A DNA stretch of 64,000 bases from Flavobacterium fluviale (GCF_003312915.1 NZ_CP030261.1:1798001-1862000); one strand, 5' to 3'. Numbered from the stretch's first letter, positions 42,268 through 50,798 are shown. Notes: generated from the sequence alone by a model not told the origin. A program made the numbers and translations.

Positions 42268-42723
42268 TTAATTCGCTCTCATTTTAATTTGTGATAAAGT
42301 ATTTTGAATACTGTTTAATTGTTTTGAAACAATAGAAACTTGATTGTGTTCAAGATGGTTTTCATCTAATGCAGATTTGTATTTTTCAATTGCTGCTTCT
42401 TCACCAGTTACACAGGCATTGATGATTGCTTCTGTATCTCCTCCTGTAAATGATGATTTAATGTCAATCCATGTGCGGTGTAAAGCTCCAAGTGGTCCTC
42501 CGCCAGATGTATCTGTTGATTTTCCTAATTTGTTAATCTCGTCTTGTAATTCTACAATAAATAAAGCTCTTTCTCTAGCATATTCTAGAAAGTCAGTTTT
42601 CATTGCTGGATTTTCTACATGCTCTGCAGCATTTGTATATCCTAATTTTCCGTCTTCAAGAATTGAAATTAATCCTTCCAAAGTTTTAACTGCTTCTTTT
42701 GTGGTTTCATCTGTATGTATCAT
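42268..42723 (-). CDS. PA2169-type four-helix-bundle protein (DUF2383)
   Basis: A 151-residue ferritin-like four-helix bundle of the DUF2383/PA2169 family. The helices are visible as TTKEAVKTLEGLISILEDGKLGYTNAAEHV, KTDFLEYARERALFIVELQDEINKLG, GPLGALHRTWIDIKSSFTGGDTEAIINACVTGEEAAIEKYKSAL and NQVSIVSKQLNSIQNTLSQI. Several Glu residues sit where ferritin-like metal sites are found, but no metal binding is proven. Often associated with stress response. Cytoplasmic, monocistronic. Confidence 0.85.
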   Translation of the reverse strand: MIHTDETTKEAVKTLEGLISILEDGKLGYTNAAEHVENPAMKTDFLEYARERALFIVELQDEINKLGKSTDTSGGGPLGALHRTWIDIKSSFTGGDTEAIINACVTGEEAAIEKYKSALDENHLEHNQVSIVSKQLNSIQNTLSQIKMRAN

Positions 42724-42914
42724 GACTAATAGTTTTTAAATTAATACATTACAAAGTTGGGAAAATATAAAGCGTCTGTTTTACAGGATTATAGAGAGGT
42801 GTTACAATATTGTGGAATGGGAATTTTGAAACTTATATTTTTTTATTCTATGGACATTTTTACAGATAAGATAGATTGTCTATTTTGAAGATGATAATTT
42901 CTCTTTTTCTGTTT

Positions 42915-42995
42915 GCGTGAGGGATAGGAGCGGTATCCTTTTATGGCGGGGTTCGCCATAAAAGATATAGCGGATAGCCCGGTCGTAGGACACGC
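42915..42995. repeat. Structured GC-rich intergenic element (possible ncRNA or repeat)
   Basis: GCGTG (42915) pairs with CACGC (42991). Inside, CTTTTATGGCG (42938-42948) pairs perfectly with CGCCATAAAAG (42954-42964) over a GGGTT loop. The stem is flanked by related words GGATAGGAGCGG and GATATAGCGGATAGCCC. It is clearly GC-richer than its surroundings. I recall similar words between other flavobacterial genes, so it is probably a dispersed element, but I cannot check this. Confidence 0.6.
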
Positions 42996-43005
42996 CCATA
43001 AAAAA

Positions 43006-43053
43006 ACAGCTTAAAGTATAAAAGTGATGAAACTTTTAACCTTAAGCCGTTTT
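43006..43053 (-). terminator. Terminator of the aspartate aminotransferase gene
   Basis: On the minus strand AAACGGCTTAAG pairs with CTTTAAGCTGTTT (some mismatches), with inner pairing TTAAAAGTT / ACTTTTA, followed by T residues. Confidence 0.7.
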
Positions 43054-43071
43054 AATAAATTTATAATAGAA

Positions 43072-44262
43072 TTAAGCAGTTAAAGCTTCTTTAATTCTGC
43101 GTAATGCTTCTTTTAAAATATCATTGCTTGTCGCGTAAGAAAAACGAATACAATTTGGATTTCCGAAAGCATCTCCTGTTACTGTCGCAACGTTTGCCTC
43201 AGCTAAAAGATACATTGAGACATCGTTTGCATCTTTAATTTCAGTTCCTTTTAATGTTTTTCCGAAGAAAGAAGAAACGTCTGGGAATACGTAGAATGCA
43301 CCTTCTGGAACGTTGATTTTTACTCCTGGAATTTCTTTTAATAATCCAACAACTAAATCTCTGCGTCCGTGGAAAGCCTGAACCATTTCGTTTAATACGC
43401 TTGGATCAGCATCTACCGCTGTGATTGTAGCTCTTTGTGCTACAGAATTTGCTCCAGATGTTACCTGTCCTTGAATTTTTGTACATGCTTTTGCAATAAA
43501 TTCAGGAGCACCAATATAACCAATTCTATATCCTGTCATTGCAAATGCTTTTGCAACTCCGTTTACTGTGATTGTTTTTTCTAACATTCCAGGGATTGAA
43601 CCGATACTGCAGAAAGTTCCTGAGAAATTGATGTGCTCATAAATCTCATCTGCAACTACGTAAATATTTGGGTGTTTTTCTAAAACTTTTGCCAGAGCCG
43701 TTAATTCTTCTCTGCTGTAAACAGATCCTGAAGGATTACAAGGAGAAGAAAACCACATCATTTTCGTTTTTGGTGTGATAGCAGCTTCTAATTGTTCTGG
43801 AGTAATTTTAAAATCTGTTTCAACAGAAGTTGGAACTTCCACAGGAACTCCGCCAGAAAGTTTAACGATTTCGAAATAAGAAACCCAGTATGGTGCTGGT
43901 AAAATAACTTCGTCACCATCATTTAACATTACTTGTGCAATGTTGTATAAAGATTGTTTTGCTCCTGTAGAAACTACAATTTGAGATGGTTTGTATTCTA
44001 AATTATTATCTCTTTTGAATTTTCTGCAGATTGCTTCTTTTAGATCTTGATATCCATCAACTGGAGAATATGTACTGTAATTATCGTCGATTGCTTTTTT
44101 TGCAGCTTCTTTAATAAAGTCAGGCGTATTGAAATCAGGTTCACCTAAACTTAAACTAATAATGTCTTTTCCTTGTGCTTTTAGTTCGCGAGCTAAAGCA
44201 GCCATAGCTAATGTTTGTGAAGTCGCTAAGTTGTTGATTCTGTCCGAAAGAATATGATTCAT
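43072..44262 (-). CDS. Class I aspartate aminotransferase
   Basis: A 396-residue PLP enzyme of the I-gamma type, probably aspartate:2-oxoglutarate aminotransferase (possibly also prephenate). It shows LSLGEPDFNTPDF with substrate-binding residues, TYSPVDGYQDLKEAI, SSPCNPSGSVY with the PLP-ring Asn, ADEIYEH, the Schiff-base lysine Lys238 in VNGVAKAFAMTGYRIGY and the C-terminal Arg in RFSYATS. The preceding gene in the same direction is the desaturase, with a 9-nt inverted pair between. Confidence 0.92.
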   Translation of the reverse strand: MNHILSDRINNLATSQTLAMAALARELKAQGKDIISLSLGEPDFNTPDFIKEAAKKAIDDNYSTYSPVDGYQDLKEAICRKFKRDNNLEYKPSQIVVSTGAKQSLYNIAQVMLNDGDEVILPAPYWVSYFEIVKLSGGVPVEVPTSVETDFKITPEQLEAAITPKTKMMWFSSPCNPSGSVYSREELTALAKVLEKHPNIYVVADEIYEHINFSGTFCSIGSIPGMLEKTITVNGVAKAFAMTGYRIGYIGAPEFIAKACTKIQGQVTSGANSVAQRATITAVDADPSVLNEMVQAFHGRRDLVVGLLKEIPGVKINVPEGAFYVFPDVSSFFGKTLKGTEIKDANDVSMYLLAEANVATVTGDAFGNPNCIRFSYATSNDILKEALRRIKEALTA

Positions 44263-44280
44263 TATAAAATTTTTGAATGT

Positions 44281-44305
44281 CCTTAATTTTCCACGCTAAT
44301 TAAGG
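44281..44305. repeat. Short inverted repeat between aminotransferase and desaturase genes
   Basis: CCTTAATT and AATTAAGG flank a 9-nt spacer. There is no T-run on the minus strand, so an operator upstream of the aminotransferase is as likely as a terminator. Confidence 0.4.
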
Positions 44306-44333
44306 AAGGTTAATTATTAATAGATTTTTTAGT

Positions 44334-45431
44334 TTAAACAGATAATTCAGGTTTCATTCCTAATTCACGTAAATGCTTAAAGTGAGCCGCGATAGCGCTT
44401 CGCATTGTTTTGTATTCATAATATGGCAAGTTGCACTCTTTTGCAGTTTCCTTTACGATTTTTGCAATTTTACCATAGTGAATGTGACTTATATTTGGAA
44501 AAATATGATGTTCAATTTGATGGTTTAATCCACCTGTGTACCAGTTTACAATTGCATTTTTTGGTGCAAAATTAGTTGTCGTATACAATTGGTGAACTGC
44601 CCATGTATTGTCCATTTCTCCCAATTCGTTTGGAGAAGGATTTGTTGTATGATCTACAACGTGTGCCAATTGAAACACAACACTTAAGATTAAACCAGCG
44701 GTGTAGTGCATTACAAAAAAGCCAATTAGTACTTTCCACCAAGTAATTCCAATTACCATTGGTAAAACAATCCAAATTGAAATATAAATAAGTTTAGTGA
44801 TGATCAAAGTTGTCCAAAGAATTTTTGGGCTTTTTGGTTCTCCGTAAGATAATTTTCTTTTCAGATAATTTCTCATTTGCTTAAAATCGGTTGTGATTGC
44901 CCAATTGAAAGTCAATAAACCGTATAAGAAAACAGAATAATAATGTTGAAAACGGTGGAAACTATGCCATTCTGCATGTTCTGTAAAACGTATAATTCTT
45001 CCAGCATCTAGGTCTTCGTCGTGCCCAGGAATGTTTGTATATGTATGATGAAGCACATTATGCTGTACCTGCCAGTTGTAAACATTTCCAGCAAGAACAT
45101 AAATTGTTCCCCCCATAAATTTATTGATCCAGCTTTTATTGGAATACGAACCGTGATTACCATCGTGCATTACATTCATTCCAACGCCAGCCATTCCAAT
45201 ACCAATTACAATTGATAAAAGAAGCATAACCCAAAATGGCATGTCTAATGTAAGTATTAAAAAATACGGAGTTAAAAAAACTGCGAATAGAATAACGGCT
45301 TTTAAGTGCAACTTCCAGTTTCCAGTTTTCTGAATGTTGTTTTCCTTAAAGTAATTGTTTACCCGAGAGTTAAGTGTCCTGAAAAATTTCAGATTGTCTT
45401 GCCTTGCAAATGTAGGTGCAGTGTTATTCAT
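44334..45431 (-). CDS. Membrane fatty acid desaturase
   Basis: A 365-residue integral membrane di-iron desaturase. Three histidine boxes are present: HDGNH (89-93), HNVLHH (124-129) and HQIEHH (304-309). The last, with Gln in place of the first His, is typical of front-end-type desaturases, though no cytochrome b5 domain is fused. Hydrophobic segments at about 43-63, 66-86, 107-118, 205-230 and 232-255 span the membrane. It introduces a double bond in membrane acyl chains and presumably helps cold adaptation; position of desaturation is not predictable. Confidence 0.9.
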   Translation of the reverse strand: MNNTAPTFARQDNLKFFRTLNSRVNNYFKENNIQKTGNWKLHLKAVILFAVFLTPYFLILTLDMPFWVMLLLSIVIGIGMAGVGMNVMHDGNHGSYSNKSWINKFMGGTIYVLAGNVYNWQVQHNVLHHTYTNIPGHDEDLDAGRIIRFTEHAEWHSFHRFQHYYSVFLYGLLTFNWAITTDFKQMRNYLKRKLSYGEPKSPKILWTTLIITKLIYISIWIVLPMVIGITWWKVLIGFFVMHYTAGLILSVVFQLAHVVDHTTNPSPNELGEMDNTWAVHQLYTTTNFAPKNAIVNWYTGGLNHQIEHHIFPNISHIHYGKIAKIVKETAKECNLPYYEYKTMRSAIAAHFKHLRELGMKPELSV

Positions 45432-45450
45432 AATTATTTTAAATAGTTTT

Positions 45451-45458
45451 CAAAGGTA
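45451..45458 (-). promoter_or_regulatory. -7 element (TACCTTTG) of the desaturase gene
   Basis: TACCTTTG on the minus strand, 19 bp upstream of the start codon, with TTG words 15 and 22 bp further upstream, neither at the optimal spacing. Confidence 0.5.
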
Positions 45459-45514
45459 ATTATTATAAATTCTCAATTTGCAAAATTGAGTTAAATATTT
45501 CAATCGTAAAGTAG

Positions 45515-45522
45515 TACTTTTG
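45515..45522 (+). promoter_or_regulatory. -7 element (TACTTTTG) of rsmG
   Basis: TACTTTTG on the plus strand, 16 bp upstream of the rsmG start codon. The TTG at 45486 is 26 bp away, too far to be ideal. Confidence 0.45.
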
Positions 45523-45538
45523 TTAAAAATTTACAGCA

Positions 45539-46168
45539 ATGGATGAGATATTGAAATATTTTCCAAATTTGACCGATCTTCAAATCGAACAATTTCAAAA
45601 ATTAGACTTTTTATACCACGATTGGAATGAGAAAATTAATGTGATTTCGCGCAAAGACATTGATTCATTATATACAAAACATATCCTGCATTCCTTAGGA
45701 ATTGCAAAAATCATGAAGTTCGAACCTGGAGCAACAGTTTTGGATGTTGGAACCGGCGGTGGTTTTCCTGGAATTCCGTTAGCGATTCTTTTTCCTGAAA
45801 CTCGTTTTTATTTAATTGATGTGATTGCTAAAAAGATAAAAGTAGTTCAAGGTGTTGTTGATGCACTAGAATTAAAAAATGTAAAAGCAGAACAAAAACG
45901 TGCCGAATTGGTAAAAGGCGATTTTGATTTTATTGTAAGCCGAGCGGTAACTAATATGCCGGATTTTGTTTCTTGGATAAAAGATAAAATCAAAAAACAG
46001 CATAAACACACTTTAAAAAATGGAATTTTATATTTAAAGGGTGGAGACTTAGCAGATGAACTGAAAGATTTTCCAAATGCAACTTTATACGATTTGGCTG
46101 CAATATTTGATGATGAGTTTTTTGAAACCAAAAAGGTGGTTCATCTTCCTTTAAAATTCAAACCATAA
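45539..46168 (+). CDS. rsmG: 16S rRNA 7-methylguanosine methyltransferase
   Basis: Methylates N7 of G527 in 16S rRNA. The 209-residue Rossmann-fold enzyme begins LTDLQIEQFQKLDFLYHDWNEKINVISRKDI, the standard GidB N-terminus, followed by the SAM motif VLDVGTGGGFPGIPLAILFP and the VSRAVTNMPDFVSWI motif. Length and motifs are typical. Loss in other bacteria gives low-level streptomycin resistance. Divergent from the desaturase. Confidence 0.95.
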   Translation: MDEILKYFPNLTDLQIEQFQKLDFLYHDWNEKINVISRKDIDSLYTKHILHSLGIAKIMKFEPGATVLDVGTGGGFPGIPLAILFPETRFYLIDVIAKKIKVVQGVVDALELKNVKAEQKRAELVKGDFDFIVSRAVTNMPDFVSWIKDKIKKQHKHTLKNGILYLKGGDLADELKDFPNATLYDLAAIFDDEFFETKKVVHLPLKFKP

Positions 46169-46177
46169 ATAAAAAAC

Positions 46178-46214
46178 AATAACCCGCAAAGAATTCTTTA
46201 CGGGTTATTTTTTG
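46178..46214. terminator. Bidirectional terminator after rsmG
   Basis: AATAACCCG pairs with CGGGTTATT, the stem continuing with AAAGAA / TTCTTT after a C-A mismatch, followed by T residues. It serves the convergent rsmG and the unknown gene at 46233. Confidence 0.85.
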
Positions 46215-46232
46215 AATTAATAGTTTTTACTA

Positions 46233-46964
46233 CTAAGATGCTTTTTTAGAAAAATCTAAAAAAGGATTTGCTTTAAGATTTAAATTCTCAATGAAATTAT
46301 GAATTGCATTTTCGGATGCTACATTACTGTACTTGAATTCAGAATCAAAGAAAAACTCACGAGAGAGTACAGGCTCATTTGAGGAATCGTATACAGCTTC
46401 ATCTGTTTCGTCTAAAGTTGAATTTCTGTAAGTACACGGATGCGTATGCATTAATGCCCCTATAGATTGACTGAACCATTTGTCAAATTTTTTCTTTTTT
46501 GGAGTAATGTGGCGTGCCAATAAAACTAGACCAACAAGTTCATTTTGTAAAAAATACGACCCTTTTCGATATCTTACATCAATCATTCTCACATTCATTA
46601 ATGCAATCCATAATGCACCGTTTACAGGGCCAGAGGCTGAAATTTCCAAATCGGTATCAAATAATAAAGGATTGGTTTGCTCTCTATTACTTATCGAACA
46701 CCAAAGGGCTTCAATTCGTTTTTGTGTGTCGCAAGTTGCTTGAGTATAACCAGTAAAACGCCAGTAAACCCATTCCAATAATGCGGCAGTCAACCCAATT
46801 GAGCCTTTATGATTAATTTGCATTAATGTATTTTCTAGATCTTCATTTCCTTCAATAGGATCTAATAACTGATCGATTTTCTTTTTTGTCCATTTAAAGT
46901 CGATAGGATGGCCAATACATTTTGAATCCATTATTACTTTAGGAACGTTGTTTAAATTTCTCAT
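46233..46964 (-). CDS. Conserved-looking protein of unknown function
   Basis: A 243-residue protein without signal peptide or transmembrane helix. I start at 46964 (MRNLNNVPKVIMDSKCIGHPIDFKWTKKK) because a -7 element (TAAATTTG) lies at 47001-47008 and would cover the earlier ATG at 47003. The sequence is mostly helical, with a Trp-rich middle (ALLEWVYWRFTGYTQATCDTQKRIEALWCSI) and the segment LEISASGPVNGALWIALMNVRMIDVRYRKGSYFLQNELVGLVLLARHITPKKKKF. I do not recognise the family; it could be an effector, immunity or structural protein. Confidence 0.7.
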   Translation of the reverse strand: MRNLNNVPKVIMDSKCIGHPIDFKWTKKKIDQLLDPIEGNEDLENTLMQINHKGSIGLTAALLEWVYWRFTGYTQATCDTQKRIEALWCSISNREQTNPLLFDTDLEISASGPVNGALWIALMNVRMIDVRYRKGSYFLQNELVGLVLLARHITPKKKKFDKWFSQSIGALMHTHPCTYRNSTLDETDEAVYDSSNEPVLSREFFFDSEFKYSNVASENAIHNFIENLNLKANPFLDFSKKAS

Positions 46965-47000
46965 ATCTTTTTTCTTTTCTTTAAACTTGAATTTATTGGG

Positions 47001-47008
47001 CAAATTTA
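47001..47008 (-). promoter_or_regulatory. -7 element (TAAATTTG) of the unknown gene 46233-46964
   Basis: TAAATTTG on the minus strand, 37 bp upstream of the chosen start codon; no -33 TTG at normal spacing. Confidence 0.5.
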
Positions 47009-47154
47009 AAAGGGTCGGTATTTAAAAAAAGGCACAAGAAGTTTTAAAAGTATTAAAATAAGCTTTTTACAATTTCTATTTTACTGTAAATCAATAAAAT
47101 AAGAAAAGTACTACAAAATTAAGTTTTAAATTAGTTGTGGAGAAGGAGAGTCCA

Positions 47155-47195
47155 TAAAAAAACAAAAGCTGAACATTTTAACGGTTCAGCTTTTG
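47155..47195 (-). terminator. Terminator of pruA
   Basis: The 12-bp perfect stem CAAAAGCTGAAC / GTTCAGCTTTTG with a 9-nt loop is followed on the minus strand by seven T residues, 23 bp past the pruA stop. Confidence 0.9.
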
Positions 47196-47217
47196 GTAAA
47201 ATATTTAAGATTGGATA

Positions 47218-48843
47218 TTATCCTAAGAATGGGTATCTGTAATCTTCTGGCGTTACAAAAGTTTCTTTGATAGTTCTAGGAGAAGCCCAGCGTAATAAGT
47301 TCAATGCAGAACCTGCTTTGTCGTTAGTTCCAGATGCTCTTGCACCTCCAAACGGCTGCATTCCTACAACAGCACCAGTTGGTTTATCATTAATGTAGAA
47401 GTTACCAGCAGAGTTTTGCAATTTAGTTGTTGCTACTTCAATAGCATAACGATCTTGGCTAAATACAGCTCCAGTTAAAGCATATTCAGAAGTAGTGTCA
47501 ACTAACTCTAAAGTCTCTTCCCATTTTGCATCTTCGTAAACATAAATTGTAATTACCGGTCCGAATAATTCGGTTTCCATTGTAGTGTATTTTGGATTTG
47601 TAGTTACAATAACAGTTGGCTCAATAAAGTATCCAACAGATTTATCGTAATTTCCACCAACAATAATTTCAGCGTCGGCATCTTTTTTAGCTTGATCAAT
47701 ATAACTAGCTAATTTATCAAAAGAACCTTCATGAATAACTGCAGTAATAAAGTTTCCGAAATCTTCCGGAGAACCCATTTTCATAGATTTTACGTCAGCA
47801 ATTAATTGTTCTTTAACTGCAGGCCATAAGCTTTGTGGGATATAAGCTCTTGAAGCTGCCGAACATTTTTGTCCTTGAAATTCAAATGCACCGCGAGTAA
47901 TTCCCGTAGCAACTTGCTTTACGTTTGCGCTTGGGTGTGCAATGATAAAATCTTTACCACCTGTTTCACCAACGATTCTTGGGTAAGTTTTATAGTTTTG
48001 GATGTTTGCACCAATTTTAGCCCAGATATCTTTAAATACGTGAGTAGATCCTGTAAAGTGAACACCAGCAAAATCACGGCTGGCTAAAACAGTATCTGTA
48101 ATCATTAGAGCATCTCCAAAAACTACGTTGATAACTCCGTCTGGAACTCCAGCTTCTTTGAAAACATCGATGATGATTTTTGCAGAAAATACTTGGCTGT
48201 CACTTGGTTTCCAAACTACAACGTTACCCATCATTGCAGCACTTGCAGGAAGGTTTGCTGCGATAGCAGTAAAGTTAAAAGGAGTAATTGCATAAATAAA
48301 ACCTTCTAAAGGTCTGTATTCTACACGATTCCAAACAGTAGAATCTGATTTTGGCTGATCGTTGTAGATTTGAGTCATAAACTCAACATTGTAACGTAAA
48401 AAATCGATTAATTCGCAAGAAGCGTCGATTTCTGCCTGATGAATATTTTTAGATTGACCAATCATTGTAGCAGCGTTGATACGAGCTCTGTATGGTCCTG
48501 CGATAAGTTCTGCCGCTTTTAAGAAAATAGCAGCACGTTGTTCCCATGCCATGTTTGCCCATGCATGTCTTGCCTCAAGTGCATTTGCAATTGCTTTTTC
48601 TATATGTTGTTTTTCAGCTAAATGATATTTTCCAACTACATGTTTGTGATCATGAGGAGCTGTAATGTTTTTTGTGTTTCCAGTTTTGATTTCTTCGCTT
48701 CCAATATATAAAGGAACGTCGATTTGAGAATTCCACAATGTAGTGTAAGCTGCCTGAACAGCTGCTTTTTCTGGTGAGTTCGGCGCGTAGCTTTTTACTG
48801 GCTCGTTTACCGCTTTTGGTACATGAAAAAATCCTTTAAGCAT
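47218..48843 (-). CDS. pruA: 1-pyrroline-5-carboxylate (L-glutamate gamma-semialdehyde) dehydrogenase
   Basis: Oxidises glutamate semialdehyde to glutamate in proline breakdown. The 541-residue single-function form has the aldehyde dehydrogenase core: ITPFNFTAIAANLPASAAMMGN, VVWKPSDSQVFSA, HFTGSTHVFKDIW, the catalytic Glu in VGETGGKDFIIAHP and nucleophile Cys in FQGQKCSAASRAYIP, plus ELFGPVITIYVYED. The N-terminal extension (MLKGFFHVPKAVNEPVKSYAPNSPE) is typical of the Bacteroidota/eukaryote-type enzyme. No proline dehydrogenase gene is adjacent. Confidence 0.95.
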   Translation of the reverse strand: MLKGFFHVPKAVNEPVKSYAPNSPEKAAVQAAYTTLWNSQIDVPLYIGSEEIKTGNTKNITAPHDHKHVVGKYHLAEKQHIEKAIANALEARHAWANMAWEQRAAIFLKAAELIAGPYRARINAATMIGQSKNIHQAEIDASCELIDFLRYNVEFMTQIYNDQPKSDSTVWNRVEYRPLEGFIYAITPFNFTAIAANLPASAAMMGNVVVWKPSDSQVFSAKIIIDVFKEAGVPDGVINVVFGDALMITDTVLASRDFAGVHFTGSTHVFKDIWAKIGANIQNYKTYPRIVGETGGKDFIIAHPSANVKQVATGITRGAFEFQGQKCSAASRAYIPQSLWPAVKEQLIADVKSMKMGSPEDFGNFITAVIHEGSFDKLASYIDQAKKDADAEIIVGGNYDKSVGYFIEPTVIVTTNPKYTTMETELFGPVITIYVYEDAKWEETLELVDTTSEYALTGAVFSQDRYAIEVATTKLQNSAGNFYINDKPTGAVVGMQPFGGARASGTNDKAGSALNLLRWASPRTIKETFVTPEDYRYPFLG

Positions 48844-48917
48844 GTTATTTAAAATTAGATTATTAGATAATTTAAATGTTAGAATATTTGATTTGTTACG
48901 AATAATCTAACGCTGCA

Positions 48918-48925
48918 CAAAAGTA
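48918..48925 (-). promoter_or_regulatory. -7 element (TACTTTTG) of pruA
   Basis: TACTTTTG on the minus strand, 75 bp upstream of the pruA start codon. A TTG lies 23 bp further upstream, slightly longer than ideal. Confidence 0.45.
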
Positions 48926-48997
48926 CAAAGGATAAATTAAAAAATTGACAATTTTATGATTAAGATAACGATAAAAAAGATAGTGTCAGACTATGCC

Positions 48998-49384
48998 TTA
49001 ATTTAAAGCAAAAGGAGCACACATTCTAAATGTAGGAACAATAACTTTGAATGTTTTTGTAGTAGTAAAATTGATCATATTAAAATGACCTTTCATAGCA
49101 CCATAAGGAGATGATAATAAACAACCTGAACTGTAAGTATGGTTTTCGCCAGGTTTTAAAACTGGTTTTTTGCCAATTACACCTTCGCCATCTACTACTT
49201 CTAAGTCATTTAGAGAATCGAAAATTTCCCAGTGACGTGAAGTCAGCTGTACAGAATCTTTACTGTGGTTTTCAATTGTAACTACATAACTAAAAGCAAA
49301 ATGAATCTTGTAGTTTTTGAAGTAAGTACCTTCAAAACTAGTCAAAACAGATATTTTTATGCCTCTTGTTATCTGAGAAACCAT
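48998..49384 (-). CDS. apaG: ApaG-domain protein
   Basis: A 128-residue protein of the ApaG family, a fibronectin-III-like beta sandwich. Signature segments are TSFEGTYFKNYKIHFAFSYVVTIENHSKDSVQLTSRHWEIFDS, VVDGEGVIGKKPVLKPGENHTYSSGC and GAMKGHFNMIN. The name Co2+/Mg2+ efflux protein is historical; no membrane segment is present and the true role is unclear. It is preceded by a -7 element and lies downstream of the T9SS plug gene in the same direction. Confidence 0.92.
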   Translation of the reverse strand: MVSQITRGIKISVLTSFEGTYFKNYKIHFAFSYVVTIENHSKDSVQLTSRHWEIFDSLNDLEVVDGEGVIGKKPVLKPGENHTYSSGCLLSSPYGAMKGHFNMINFTTTKTFKVIVPTFRMCAPFALN

Positions 49385-49416
49385 ACTAAAGCCGTATATA
49401 TGTGAGTGTTATATGG

Positions 49417-49424
49417 CAAAGCTA
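49417..49424 (-). promoter_or_regulatory. -7 element (TAGCTTTG) of apaG
   Basis: TAGCTTTG on the minus strand, 33 bp upstream of the apaG start. No TTG at expected spacing. Confidence 0.45.
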
Positions 49425-49463
49425 CAAAAAAAAATCATTTAATCTAGAACCTTAACATTTGTT

Positions 49464-50723
49464 TTAGTTGACTATATTAATAGAGTTTGCATTTCCCTTT
49501 CCAATAACACGCTGATAACGATCGGTTGCTTCCTTGTAATACACCAAAATTGTATACTCATTTTCAGTTTGATAAAAGTTTCCGTCAACAGCATTTTCAA
49601 AATCGATAACACCTTTTTTATCCGCTGCGGTGTATTGGAAATTTGTAAATCCCTGCTTGATCATTACCGCTTTTTCAAAAACTCCTTTTTCTGTATTGTA
49701 GTCCATTTTATATTCTGGAGAAAGACTATAATTATTGAACATTCCCGTAATATAAATGTCTTTGTTTATTTGAAAGGCTGGTGCAGAAAGCGAAAAATAA
49801 ACCCATGCATAATCTGCCTCGATAGCATTGTTAGAAGCATTGATGTTTTTAACGACAAAATTCCCGTTTACATCTTCGTAATTGGTGTAAATCTGATTTC
49901 CTCTTGCCGCATTGGTGTACAAATAGGCATTGTAAATATCATTATTAGCGCCTACACGGCCAACATTATTATTGGCTGCGCGAATGTCCTTGTTTTCAAA
50001 ATATAAAAATTCATTGCCACCCCAAAACTGCGTTTCTTTGTCGTATTTATAAATAAGCTGATTGCCAATTGTATATTGAGGAACAATATTTTTTATTGCC
50101 GTTTGAAAGTTTCCATTTTGCAGTAAAAGCACTTTTACATTCTGCAAAGGTGTTTGAAAAGTAATATCATTCGACAAAATTGCAAAGTCAAGATTTTGTT
50201 TATGATCGATATTAGTAAGGTTGCGGCTGCGCTTTACCTGAGCGGTAACTGTGGAATGATTCTCGAATAAAATAAATTTTCTTGAAAGAACAATTTCTCT
50301 GTCCTCATTAAGGATTCTCAGCATATAATTTCCTGAAAGTCTTAATTGAGTAGTAAACTGATTTGGAAAAGGCAGTCTGTAATGCGAATAAATCTGCAGT
50401 GTGTTAAAAGAATTCGAGTAATCGGTAATTCTTTGATTGTCTAAACCGCTGATATAATCTGTTTTAGGAATGTCAGTTGGTCTCCAATTATAGTCACAAT
50501 GAATAACTTCAAAATAATAATTAGCTTCACTTGCAAACAAATCGTCAAATTGAAATTCGAATGTTGATCCTAATTCAAATATAGGAACTACATTATTTCC
50601 ATTTTGTACAAAAGTAACAGTTTTAATATTGTATGGAGGAACGATTTCAGTTTGGGTTTCCTGGGCTTTCGCCGAAACTAAAAGAAAAAGCAGAACAAAG
50701 CTTGTGTATAAAAATTTTGACAT
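49464..50723 (-). CDS. Type IX secretion system plug protein (DUF5103)
   Basis: A 419-residue exported protein with a signal peptide (MSKFLYTSFVLLFLLVSAKAQ). The body matches the DUF5103 family: IKTVTFVQNGNNVVPIFELGSTFEFQFDDL, NYYFEVIHCDYNWRPTDIPKTDYISGLDNQRITDYSNSFNTLQIYSHYRLPFPN and the C-terminal NEYTILVYYKEATDRYQRVIG. In flavobacteria this family includes the Plug subunit that blocks the periplasmic mouth of the SprA translocon. Together with the sorting-domain protein at 14571 it supports an active type IX system. Its start codon lies inside one arm of an inverted repeat. Confidence 0.85.
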   Translation of the reverse strand: MSKFLYTSFVLLFLLVSAKAQETQTEIVPPYNIKTVTFVQNGNNVVPIFELGSTFEFQFDDLFASEANYYFEVIHCDYNWRPTDIPKTDYISGLDNQRITDYSNSFNTLQIYSHYRLPFPNQFTTQLRLSGNYMLRILNEDREIVLSRKFILFENHSTVTAQVKRSRNLTNIDHKQNLDFAILSNDITFQTPLQNVKVLLLQNGNFQTAIKNIVPQYTIGNQLIYKYDKETQFWGGNEFLYFENKDIRAANNNVGRVGANNDIYNAYLYTNAARGNQIYTNYEDVNGNFVVKNINASNNAIEADYAWVYFSLSAPAFQINKDIYITGMFNNYSLSPEYKMDYNTEKGVFEKAVMIKQGFTNFQYTAADKKGVIDFENAVDGNFYQTENEYTILVYYKEATDRYQRVIGKGNANSINIVN

Positions 50724-50777
50724 CTTATTACGTTGTAAGATTGTAAATATAACAATTTTATTAAACGTAATAAGATG
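50721..50777. promoter_or_regulatory. Inverted repeat spanning the start codon of the T9SS plug gene
   Basis: CATCTTATTACGTT (50721-50734) and AACGTAATAAGATG (50764-50777) are perfect 14-bp arms 29 bp apart. The left arm contains the start codon on the minus strand. If transcribed, the stem would sequester the start; if bound as DNA, it would be a paired operator around the promoter. Confidence 0.7.
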
Positions 50778-50798
50778 CCAATTATTGGATTGCGGATT

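Larger units (their letters stand above)
42724..43071. other. 348-bp gene-free region with a structured element
   Basis: Between the DUF2383 start and the aminotransferase stop there is no ORF. The region holds the GC-richer element 42915-42995 and the aminotransferase terminator near 43006-43053; the remainder is AT-rich. Confidence 0.7.

Noticed and set aside
42344..42739. 131-residue plus-strand frame opposite the DUF2383 gene
   Set aside because: It is antisense to a gene with a recognised fold, so it is a shadow.
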